From the NCBI GenBank assembly GCA_964497185.1, contig CAZCBX010000001.1, positions 186,001 to 250,000 of the forward strand: 64,000 nucleotides of DNA, read 5' to 3'. A program made the position numbers and the translations under genes. The notes below the pieces were generated by a model. The model did no database searches, was not told the origin of the DNA, and saw only the letters and a list, made by a program, of their open reading frames with translations. Below, in pieces: positions 1 to 7,245 of the stretch. The number at the start of each line of letters is the position of its first letter. The first letter of the stretch is position 1. The stretch comes from CAZCBX01 sp964497185. GTDB taxonomy: Bacteria; Bdellovibrionota_G; JALEGL01; JAGRMV01.

Positions 1-138
1 GGGGGCTACGGATACACGCGGGAATATCCAGTGGAGCGGTATCTTCGCGATGCACGGGTGACAGAAATTTACGAAGGTACCAGTGAAATTCAGCGACTGG
101 TGATTGCAGCCCAAGAGCTCAAAGATTGGGAAGGGTAG
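1..138 (+). CDS. acyl-CoA dehydrogenase, C-terminal fragment (5' end outside window)
   Basis: The window opens inside this gene; 45 codons remain before the TAG at 136-138. The visible peptide has the C-terminal acyl-CoA dehydrogenase signature: GGYGY, PVERYLRD, then YEGTSEIQR, where the Glu after Tyr is in the position of the catalytic base of medium/short-chain dehydrogenases. The family forms an FAD-dependent trans-2-enoyl-CoA from acyl-CoA and passes electrons to ETF. The next gene starts 5 bases after the stop, so they are very likely cotranscribed. Substrate chain length cannot be judged from this fragment. Confidence 0.93.
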   Translation, partial: GGYGYTREYPVERYLRDARVTEIYEGTSEIQRLVIAAQELKDWEG

Positions 139-143
139 CGAGC

Positions 144-1811
144 ATGTCCGAGCAAGAGCTCAAAGACGCGTTAAAAAAGTGGCAAGAAACCACGTTGGTG
201 GGCACGCTTGAAAAAAAACCAGAGCGCAAGGAAGCCTTTACCACGCTTTCCGATCACCCCATTGAGCGGCTGTACACGCCCTTGGATATTCAATCACTCG
301 ACTACGAAAAAGACTTGGGGCAACCAGGGCAGTACCCTTACACGCGCGGCATTCACCCAACCATGTACCGAGGCCGTTTGTGGACCATGCGCCAGTTTGC
401 TGGGTTTGGCACGGCTCAAGACTCCAACAAACGATATCATTATTTGCTTAAGCAGGGGCAAACCGGTTTGTCGGTGGCTTTTCACATGCCCACCATCATG
501 GGTTACGATTCTGATCACCCACGCTCGCGCGGCGAAGTGGGAAAAGTGGGTGTCTCCATTGATACACTGGCCGATATGGAAACGCTGTTTGATGGGATTC
601 CTTTGGATCAAGTCACCACGTCCATGACCATCAATGCACCGGCCAGTATTTTATGGGCCATGTATTTGGTGGTGGCGGAAAAGCAAGGCGTGCCCTGGGA
701 TCAAATCGGCGGCACCACGCAGAATGATATTTTAAAAGAGTACATTGCACAAAAATCATGGATTTATCCACCCCGTCCTTCCATGCGCTTGATTGTGGAT
801 ATGATGGAATTTGCCAAAGACCATGTGCCCCGTTGGAACACCATTTCTATTTCGGGCTATCACATTCGCGAAGCTGGATCCACGGCGGCTCAGGAGCTGG
901 GTTTTACACTGGCTGATGGCATTGGCTATGTTCAAGCAGGTGTTGAACGCGGCATGGATGTCGATGACTTTGCCCCGCGGCTTTCGTTCTTTTTCAATGC
1001 GCATTCAGACTTTTTCGAAGAAATTGCCAAATACCGTGCCGCCCGACGCATATGGGCCCGCACCATGAAAGAGCGATTTGGTGCCAAAAAAGAAAAGAGC
1101 ATGATGTGCCGTTTTCACACGCAAACCGCAGGCTGTTCACTAACCGCACAACAGCCATACAACAATGTGGTGCGCACCACGCTGCAAGCCTTGTCTGCTG
1201 TTTTGGGCGGTACACAATCCTTGCACACCAACTCTCTGGATGAAACCTTATCGTTGCCCACTGAAAGTGCAGTGACGCTGGCGCTTCGAACCCAGCAAAT
1301 CATTGCGGAAGAATCAGGCGTGGCTGCAACCATCGATCCATTTGCGGGCAGCTATTTTGTAGAAAAGTTAACCGATGAAATTGAAGCCAAGGCGCTGGCG
1401 TACATTGAAAACATCGATAAAATGGGCGGCATCATCGAAGCCATTGAAAAAGGGTATCCACAGCAGGAAATTGGCAATGCGGCTTACAAGTATCAGCGTC
1501 AGCTAGAGACGGGTGAAAAAGTGATCGTGGGCATCAATAAATACGTGGTGGATCAGGAAGAACCAATTGAAACATTGTTGATTGATGATGAGGTCGAAAA
1601 AGTTCAAATTGCCAATGTGCAAAAAGTCAAAGCGGAGCGCGATTCGGCCAGCGTGCAGCAAAATCTTGAAGCCCTACGGGGTGCATGCAAAAGCGGCGAA
1701 AATGTCATGCCTTTTATTTTGGATGCCGTACGCGCGTATGCAAGTTTGGGCGAAATATGCGACGTGTTTCGCGATGAGTTTGGAGAATACCATGACCCCA
1801 AATGGTTATAG
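144..1811 (+). CDS. icmA: acyl-CoA mutase large subunit, isobutyryl-CoA mutase type (IcmA-like)
   Basis: This is the catalytic TIM-barrel subunit (555 aa) of an adenosylcobalamin-dependent carbon-skeleton mutase; the B12 domain is the separate next gene. Family landmarks are GLSVAF, GYDSDHP, QNDILKEY, SISGYHIREAG and QSLHTNS. The two residues that separate substrates are informative. The position of methylmalonyl-CoA mutase Tyr89 is Phe85 (RQFAGFG) and the position of its Arg207 is Gln203 (EYIAQKSW). Phe/Gln is the known isobutyryl-CoA mutase pair, so the likely reaction is isobutyryl-CoA to n-butyryl-CoA. I anchored the alignment on the conserved Gln197 and His244 motifs. The ATG at 144 is preferred over an upstream TTG at 126 because AGGG lies about 10 bases before it. 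Most pipelines would call it methylmalonyl-CoA mutase. Confidence 0.85.
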   Translation: MSEQELKDALKKWQETTLVGTLEKKPERKEAFTTLSDHPIERLYTPLDIQSLDYEKDLGQPGQYPYTRGIHPTMYRGRLWTMRQFAGFGTAQDSNKRYHYLLKQGQTGLSVAFHMPTIMGYDSDHPRSRGEVGKVGVSIDTLADMETLFDGIPLDQVTTSMTINAPASILWAMYLVVAEKQGVPWDQIGGTTQNDILKEYIAQKSWIYPPRPSMRLIVDMMEFAKDHVPRWNTISISGYHIREAGSTAAQELGFTLADGIGYVQAGVERGMDVDDFAPRLSFFFNAHSDFFEEIAKYRAARRIWARTMKERFGAKKEKSMMCRFHTQTAGCSLTAQQPYNNVVRTTLQALSAVLGGTQSLHTNSLDETLSLPTESAVTLALRTQQIIAEESGVAATIDPFAGSYFVEKLTDEIEAKALAYIENIDKMGGIIEAIEKGYPQQEIGNAAYKYQRQLETGEKVIVGINKYVVDQEEPIETLLIDDEVEKVQIANVQKVKAERDSASVQQNLEALRGACKSGENVMPFILDAVRAYASLGEICDVFRDEFGEYHDPKWL

Positions 1812-1825
1812 AAAAGGAAGCATGC

Positions 1826-2233
1826 ATGAGTAAAACATTGCGCATTTTGGTGGCCAAACCTGGCCTGGATGGACATGACCGCGGTGCCAAAGTGGTAGCC
1901 CGCGCCCTGCGGGATGCTGGTTTTGAAGTGGTGTACACGGGTCTTCATCAAACACCCGAGATGATCGTCAATGCGGCAGTTGATGAAGACGTCGATGCGG
2001 TCAGCATGTCGGTGTTGTCGGGTGCCCATATGTTTTTGTTTCCCGAAGTGATTCGGCTTTTGGCCGAAAAAGATGCCAGCGACATCGCCGTTTTTGGTGG
2101 GGGCATCATTCCCGATGAGGACATTCCCAAGCTTGAAAAAGCGGGCGTAGCGCGTATTTTTACCCCAGGCGCCTCACTCACCGACATCACGGACTGGGTC
2201 GGAAAAAACATTCAATCAACAAAACAAGGATAA
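1826..2233 (+). CDS. icmB: acyl-CoA mutase small subunit, B12-binding (IcmB-like)
   Basis: A 135-aa stand-alone cobalamin-binding Rossmann domain that pairs with the preceding large subunit. The base-off/His-on signature is plain: D15-x-H17-x-x-G20 (GLDGHDRG), with His17 as the lower cobalt ligand, followed by SVLSGAH and the FGGGIIP glycine turn that houses the nucleotide tail. The length matches IcmB-type subunits. An ATG at 1802 overlaps the mutase end, but the ATG at 1826 has AAGGAAG directly upstream (1814-1820) and gives the usual N-terminus (SKTLRILVAKPGLDGHD). It lies 14 bases after the large subunit, so coupled expression is expected. The GTPase chaperone often linked to such mutases is not in this window. 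Confidence 0.92.
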   Translation: MSKTLRILVAKPGLDGHDRGAKVVARALRDAGFEVVYTGLHQTPEMIVNAAVDEDVDAVSMSVLSGAHMFLFPEVIRLLAEKDASDIAVFGGGIIPDEDIPKLEKAGVARIFTPGASLTDITDWVGKNIQSTKQG

Positions 2234-2237
2234 ATTC

Positions 2238-3389
2238 ATGGATTTTACTTTTGACGAAAACCACCAAATGATTCGCGAAATGGTTCGCGACTTTGCTAAA
2301 AATGAAGTGGCTCCTGGCGCCATGGAGCGAGATGAAAAATGCGAATTTCCCCTAGAGCTTTGCCGACAGCTAGGTGAGCTAGGCTTGATGGGCATTTTGG
2401 TTCCAGAAGAATACGGCGGCAGCGGCATGGATGTGGTGAGTTTTGCCATCGCGGTGGAAGAAATTGCCCGATACGATGGATCCACAGCGCTTTCGGTTCA
2501 AGCACACAATGGTTTAGGCTGCGGACACATATTGGTGGCGGGCAGTGAAGACTTAAAAAAACGATACCTGCCAGACCTGGCCTCGGGCCAAAAACTGGCC
2601 GCATGGGGTTTAACCGAACCTGGTTCAGGCAGCGATGCTTCAGGGATGAAAACCATGGCTGTGAAAAAAGGCGATCAATGGATTCTGAACGGGTCCAAAA
2701 ATTTTATCACCCACGGCACCTATGGCGATGTGTACATTATCATGGCCAACACCGACCCAGAAAAAGGCAACAAAGGCATTACCGCGTTTGTCGCCGAAAA
2801 AGGATGGAAGGGCTTAAACATCGGAAAAAAAGAAGACAAGCTGGGCATGCGCGCGTCCGACACCACATCTTTGTCTTTTGAAGATTTAGAAATTCCCGAT
2901 GAGAACCGTCTGGGCGAAGTCAACATGGGGTTTGTGGATACCATGAAAATTTTGGACCGAGGCCGTGCGGTGATTGCCGCTTTGGCTTACGGCATTGGTC
3001 GTGGTGCCTATGAAGAGGCTTTAAGTTATGCCAAAGAGCGCAAAGCTTTTGGCAAAACCATTGCTGATTTTCAAGCCATTCAGTGGATGTTGGCCGATTC
3101 ATTTACGGAGCTAGAAGCTTCTAAGGCGCTGGTGTATCAAGCGTGCTGGATGCATGCCAATCAAATGTACGCCAAAAAACAATCCAGCATGGCCAAGCTC
3201 TATGCATCTGAGGCCGCTTGGCGCGTCTGTCACCGGGCTGTGCAAATTCATGGTGGTTATGGATATGTAAACGAATACCCTGTCGACCGTTACTACCGAG
3301 ATGTAAAGTTGTGTGAAATTGGTGAAGGCACCAGTGAAATTCAACGCGAATTGATTTTTCAACAAGTCGCTAAGCAATTCATTTCATAA
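2238..3389 (+). CDS. short-chain type acyl-CoA dehydrogenase
   Basis: A full-length (383 aa) FAD acyl-CoA dehydrogenase. It has the FAD/substrate signature WGLTEPGSGSDASG in the middle beta domain, the RKAFGK motif, and C-terminal IHGGYGY...GEGTSEIQR with Glu363 as predicted catalytic base. Size and base position fit butyryl/short-chain enzymes. It starts four bases after icmB and ends the four-gene run dehydrogenase-icmA-icmB-dehydrogenase. In this context it would oxidise the butyryl-CoA made by the mutase, or isobutyryl-CoA, to the enoyl-CoA. Electrons would go to an electron-transfer flavoprotein that is not in the window. Exact substrate is inferred from the neighbours only. Confidence 0.93.
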   Translation: MDFTFDENHQMIREMVRDFAKNEVAPGAMERDEKCEFPLELCRQLGELGLMGILVPEEYGGSGMDVVSFAIAVEEIARYDGSTALSVQAHNGLGCGHILVAGSEDLKKRYLPDLASGQKLAAWGLTEPGSGSDASGMKTMAVKKGDQWILNGSKNFITHGTYGDVYIIMANTDPEKGNKGITAFVAEKGWKGLNIGKKEDKLGMRASDTTSLSFEDLEIPDENRLGEVNMGFVDTMKILDRGRAVIAALAYGIGRGAYEEALSYAKERKAFGKTIADFQAIQWMLADSFTELEASKALVYQACWMHANQMYAKKQSSMAKLYASEAAWRVCHRAVQIHGGYGYVNEYPVDRYYRDVKLCEIGEGTSEIQRELIFQQVAKQFIS

Positions 3390-3469
3390 AGAAACGAGCA
3401 CTTTTTCACTTGATGGTTGGGCCGTTTAAAAACAGCACAATGAGTCAAACTGCTCAAGCGGGCAGATAT

Positions 3470-3487
3470 TTGATAAAGATATCAAAA
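3470..3487. promoter_or_regulatory. short perfect inverted repeat upstream of aacS
   Basis: TTTGATA-AAGA-TATCAAA is a 7-bp perfect dyad with a 4-base centre, about 50 bases before the aacS start and just upstream of its predicted -35. The position suits an operator for an HTH regulator, but no regulator gene is adjacent and the site is seen once, so function is a guess. It could also be chance in an AT-rich gap. Confidence 0.35.
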
Positions 3488-3495
3488 ACTTTCGT

Positions 3496-3523
3496 AGACA
3501 TTTGTACCAAGCCAGGCACAATA
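3496..3523 (+). promoter_or_regulatory. predicted sigma70-like promoter of aacS, near-leaderless
   Basis: TAGACA (3496-3501), 16 bases, CACAAT (3518-3523). Transcription would start near 3530, four bases before the aacS ATG at 3534, and no Shine-Dalgarno is visible. This is one of several genes here with the -10 right at the start codon. Confidence 0.45.
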
Positions 3524-3533
3524 GCAGATACAT

Positions 3534-5495
3534 ATGAGCACCCCACCCATCGCATGGCATCCGACCCCTGAGCTACTTCGCAACAGCCAGATGGCCCAAT
3601 ACATGGCCTGGCTGCGCCAAGAATACAAACTAAATTTACAAACTTATGCCCAGCTCCACGCTTGGAGCGTGGACAACGTGACCGATTTTTGGGCTTCCGT
3701 GTGGCGTTACATGAACCCTTCGGTGGATGCGAGCCATCACAGTGTGTTGTCCGAAAAAACCATGCCGGGCGCGCAATGGTTTGAAGGCGCACGCTTTAAT
3801 TTTGCCAAAAACCTGCTCCGGCCCTGTTTTCAAGGCAAACCCAAACGTGTGGCCGTGGTTACACTGGATGAGGAGCGTAACCGAAAAGAAATCACGGCTG
3901 ATGGTTTGATGAACATGGTTCATCGGTTGCAAATTTACTTAAAAAAACAAAATGTTCGTGCAGGTGACTGCGTGGCAGGCATTGTCTGCAACGATGAAAA
4001 AGCCTTGGCAGCCATGCTTGCTGCTACGAGCCTTGGCGCCATTTGGTGCAGCTGCTCTCCTGAGTTTGGCAGTCAGGCTCTGGTGGATCGCTTGGGACAA
4101 GTAAAGCCCAAAGTCTTGTTTGCCGTCAACGGCTATACATACAATAGCAAAGAGTACGACATTGTGGGCAATGTCAAAGCCGTGTTGGCCGAAGTAAAAA
4201 GCATCGAGCAAACGGTCTGGATACCGAAAATTTCAAAGCCATCGGCCCGGCCCAAACATAAAATTACGACCTGGAAAGAAAGAATGGCCCAGAAAATTGA
4301 AGGGGATTTAACCTTTGTGCCCCTGCCATTTTCTCATCCGGTGTACATTTTGTTTTCATCGGGCACCACGGGCAAACCCAAAGGCATTGTTCACAGTGCG
4401 GGTGGCGTGTTGCTACAACATTTTAAAGAACTGCATCTTCACGCCGACATTGGGCCGGACAGTGTTTTTACCTATTACACCACCACCGGTTGGATGATGT
4501 GGAACTGGCTGGTCAGCGGCCTGATGACCGGGGCCAAATTGGTTTTGTATGAGGGGTCGCCCTCCTATCCCTCGCTGGAACGCTTATGGCGAATGATCGA
4601 AAATGAACAAATTACCCATTTGGGAACGTCCGCCAAATTTTTGTCGACATGCCGTACAGAAAGACTCGCCCCCAAACGTCTCTTTCGATTGGACTCATTA
4701 ACCACCATTTTTTCAACGGGCTCGGTGTTGGTGGAAGAAGATTTTGATTGGGTGTATGCCGAAGTGAAAAAAAATGTAAGGCTGCAGTCCATCGCGGGTG
4801 GCACAGACATCATATCGTGTTTTGTATTGGGCAACCCCATCAGCCCCATCTACCGTGGTGAGATTCAGGGCAAGGGGCTGGGCATGGACATTCATGCCTT
4901 TAGTCCAGAGGGTAAACCGGTTGTGGATCAAAAAGGCGAGCTGGTCTGTGTGCAGCCCACCCCCAGCATGCCAGTTTACTTTGTGGGTGACCCCGATGGA
5001 ACGCGGTATCGGGAAGCTTATTTTTCTACTTTTGACCATGTTTGGACCCATGGCGATTATGTTATTTTTAATCCGCGCGGCGGGTGCAAAATTTTGGGCC
5101 GATCGGACACCACGCTCAACCCTGGTGGCGTACGCATTGGAACGGCTGAAATTTACCGTCAGCTGGAGCAAATTCCTCAAATTGTCGATAGTTTGGTGAC
5201 TAGCCTTCCCAAGGATGGCGATGAGGAAGTCATTGCGTTGGTGGTCTTGCCCAAAGATCAGTTTTTATCGCCCGATTTACGCAAAGCCATTTTTGAAAGC
5301 ATACGCAAGGGTGCATCGCCCCGGCATGTGCCCAAACATTTGTTTCATGTTAGCAGCATTCCCTACACCATGAGTGGCAAAAAAGTAGAGCTGGCCGTAA
5401 AAAAGATTCTTATGGGGGAGTCCATTGAAAACCGCGATGCGCTGAAAAATCCTGAAGCGCTGGAAGAGATTGAAAAAATAGCCAAGAGTTTGTAA
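3534..5495 (+). CDS. aacS: acetoacetate-CoA ligase (acetoacetyl-CoA synthetase)
   Basis: A 653-aa adenylate-forming enzyme of the size and architecture of acetoacetyl-CoA synthetase (acetoacetate + ATP + CoA to acetoacetyl-CoA + AMP + PPi). Visible are the P-loop-like FSSGTTGKPKG (about residue 271), TTTGWMMWNW, the GGTDIIS adenine-site motif (about 421), GRSDTTLNPGGVRIG (about 520) and the C-terminal SGKKVE with the catalytic Lys region (about 613). The N-terminal LRNSQMAQYMAWLR and FWASVWRYMN blocks are typical of AacS rather than acetyl-CoA synthetase. It is about 140 bases after the acyl-CoA dehydrogenase with its own likely promoter. It would salvage free acetoacetate into the acyl-CoA pool built by the neighbouring genes. 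Confidence 0.93.
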   Translation: MSTPPIAWHPTPELLRNSQMAQYMAWLRQEYKLNLQTYAQLHAWSVDNVTDFWASVWRYMNPSVDASHHSVLSEKTMPGAQWFEGARFNFAKNLLRPCFQGKPKRVAVVTLDEERNRKEITADGLMNMVHRLQIYLKKQNVRAGDCVAGIVCNDEKALAAMLAATSLGAIWCSCSPEFGSQALVDRLGQVKPKVLFAVNGYTYNSKEYDIVGNVKAVLAEVKSIEQTVWIPKISKPSARPKHKITTWKERMAQKIEGDLTFVPLPFSHPVYILFSSGTTGKPKGIVHSAGGVLLQHFKELHLHADIGPDSVFTYYTTTGWMMWNWLVSGLMTGAKLVLYEGSPSYPSLERLWRMIENEQITHLGTSAKFLSTCRTERLAPKRLFRLDSLTTIFSTGSVLVEEDFDWVYAEVKKNVRLQSIAGGTDIISCFVLGNPISPIYRGEIQGKGLGMDIHAFSPEGKPVVDQKGELVCVQPTPSMPVYFVGDPDGTRYREAYFSTFDHVWTHGDYVIFNPRGGCKILGRSDTTLNPGGVRIGTAEIYRQLEQIPQIVDSLVTSLPKDGDEEVIALVVLPKDQFLSPDLRKAIFESIRKGASPRHVPKHLFHVSSIPYTMSGKKVELAVKKILMGESIENRDALKNPEALEEIEKIAKSL

Positions 5496-5537
5496 GGGTT
5501 TATTTGGGTTTTTTGTTTTAAACGAGCTTACATTTGC

Positions 5538-5606
5538 AGCTTTTTGGGCTTGGGCTCGCTAGTCCTCGCTTACGCTGCGGAGACGCTCGCCCAAGCCCAA
5601 AAAGCT
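5538..5606 (+). repeat. large extragenic palindrome, element 1 (core type B)
   Basis: Two perfect 18-bp arms (5538-5555 and 5589-5606, built on TTTTTGGGCTTGGGC) enclose a 33-base core containing AGTCCTCGCTTACGCTGCGG. It lies 43 bases after the aacS stop and before the convergent patatin gene. The core differs by one base from the element at 28696. The remaining gap (5607-5704) shows no gene or clear terminator. Confidence 0.85.
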
Positions 5607-5704
5607 GTTTCGAGAATCATAGCTTGTTACGCCCGAGTACCCAGCCAAAAGCTGACCTTCAGATTGGGAAGACGCCACGCAAAGTGAAAAGATGTTCTGC
5701 TAGA

Positions 5705-6910
5705 TCACGCATCCATGACAAATGCACAGATTTCGTCATGCCTGGCTTTGGCGTCTTGGTAACCAAGTTCAATGAGTTTGTCGACGTAGCTTGTTTCGAA
5801 TAGAAAATAACTTAATAGATGGCGACCGCTGTGTTCGTCGACTTCCAGCAGGCGTAAAATCATTCGCTCCATCATGCCAAATGTTTCCAAACTACGCAGG
5901 GACTTTTGTAGCTCTTGGTCGACAAATTCGGCTATGGATTGACTGGGTGAAAACGTGATGGCATCAATTTGCTGGACGCGGGCCTCATTTTTGATGGCTT
6001 GGTAGGTGGCTGCATCGGTGTGATTCTGTACGGCTTTTAAAATTCGGTTGATGCGCAAGAGTTGGGCTTGATCCGCCTCCAAACGGTCATGCAGCACGGC
6101 CTGCACAAAACTTCCTACAAAGTCTGCCAAGCGCGGCACGGCTTCTGGATCCGGCTCGGCGTGCTCTTCTGGATCGCTGGTGCCAATGACCCACAGCTGA
6201 TTGGACCCAAGGTGAACGGCGGGCATCAGTGGGGTATTTAAACGCATGCTGCCATCGTTGTAGTGATGGCCATCGATTTGAACGGCTGGAAAAAGCACAG
6301 GCAGCGCAGCCGAGGCCATGATGTGACGCGGGGTGATTTTGCTTTTTCGCATGTGGGGGTAATCAAATTTCTGTTCAGGGCGCGATTGCATAAAAAATTC
6401 GATATCGCCGGTGAGTGTATTGGTGGCGGAAATGGTCAATGTGTCCAGCAAACCGCGCTGAATGTTTTGGGATATTTTGGGCCAAGGAAAAGTGCGCAAT
6501 AAATAATGAAAAAAGGGTCGCGTATCCAATAAACCATGAAAATGAACCCCATCACGGGTGGGAGGGTTGAGTTTTTGAATGGGCAGCAGTTGAAAAAGAA
6601 TACCAATAATGGAACCAAACAAGAGCTTACCGGTGCCCACGGGTCCGCGTTGATAAATATCTTTGGCATGGATGTTTTGCCACAAGCGTATGATTTCTTT
6701 GCCTTGAAAAGCTGGATCATGGGCAGTGGCCGCCATGTAGGTGGCATTGATGGAGCCCACACTGGAGCCAGACAAATGGGCAAAACGAAGTCGGTCCGCC
6801 ACTTCACGAGGCAATTGCGTGCGGAAATAATGGATCATGCCTGCTTCATAGGCGCCGCGCGCACCGCCTCCGGAAAGGATCAGTGCTGGATTTTTGGGGG
6901 TTGATTTCAT
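5705..6910 (-). CDS. patatin-like phospholipase
   Basis: A 401-aa serine lipid acyl hydrolase of the patatin family. It has the oxyanion-hole loop GGGARG at residues 14-19, the nucleophile elbow GSSVG at 48-52 (catalytic Ser50), and the dyad Asp in NDG at 219-220. There is no signal peptide, so it is probably cytoplasmic or acts on the inner leaflet, unless exported by another route. The C-terminal 150 residues are helical and not recognised. It is convergent with aacS and divergent from the ftsB-like gene, separated from it by only 17 bases when the longest start of that gene is used. Substrate could be phospholipid or a storage/PHA-type lipid; the sequence does not say. Confidence 0.9.
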   Translation of the reverse strand: MKSTPKNPALILSGGGARGAYEAGMIHYFRTQLPREVADRLRFAHLSGSSVGSINATYMAATAHDPAFQGKEIIRLWQNIHAKDIYQRGPVGTGKLLFGSIIGILFQLLPIQKLNPPTRDGVHFHGLLDTRPFFHYLLRTFPWPKISQNIQRGLLDTLTISATNTLTGDIEFFMQSRPEQKFDYPHMRKSKITPRHIMASAALPVLFPAVQIDGHHYNDGSMRLNTPLMPAVHLGSNQLWVIGTSDPEEHAEPDPEAVPRLADFVGSFVQAVLHDRLEADQAQLLRINRILKAVQNHTDAATYQAIKNEARVQQIDAITFSPSQSIAEFVDQELQKSLRSLETFGMMERMILRLLEVDEHSGRHLLSYFLFETSYVDKLIELGYQDAKARHDEICAFVMDA

Positions 6911-6927
6911 AAAAAACTCTCTCTATT

Positions 6928-7245
6928 TTGAAGATATATTGTTATGATTGCAAGATCTTGCTGAGCTTTATTGTAAAAAAAGACTTTTTTGGCATCGCAT
7001 GCGCGGCTTACGTCTTCATTTTGCTTTTATTTAGCATATGGGGTGACCGAGGGTTGCTAACCAGCCAGTCCCTCTGGCAACAAAAAAAGCGATTGCAGCA
7101 AAATATTCAAGATTTAAACCGTGATATTCAGCAAATGCAGGAACAAGTGTATCGCTTTTCCAACGATCCCATCACCATTGAGGGGTATGCGCGCCAACAG
7201 TTGGGTATGCACCGAGACAACGAAATTGAGATCGTCCTTCCATGA
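6928..7245 (+). CDS. FtsB/DivIC-like septum formation initiator
   Basis: A small bitopic protein (up to 105 aa): one membrane helix (about 22-42, GIACAAYVFILLLFSIW), a coiled coil rich in Gln/Leu (about 48-80), then the conserved FtsB-family tail with YARQQLGM. FtsB-type proteins bridge FtsL and FtsQ in the divisome. No ATG is in frame; the longest frame begins with TTG at 6928, and another TTG at 6958 would give a more usual length, so the start is uncertain. It overlaps the downstream GGDEF gene by four bases (ATGA) and heads the operon running to the dnaJ-like gene. Confidence 0.8.
   Translation: MKIYCYDCKILLSFIVKKDFFGIACAAYVFILLLFSIWGDRGLLTSQSLWQQKKRLQQNIQDLNRDIQQMQEQVYRFSNDPITIEGYARQQLGMHRDNEIEIVLP

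Noticed and set aside
126..1811. Calling the first full gene methylmalonyl-CoA mutase with a TTG start at 126
   Set aside because: The residues at the substrate-discriminating positions are Phe and Gln, and the ATG at 144 has the better ribosome site.
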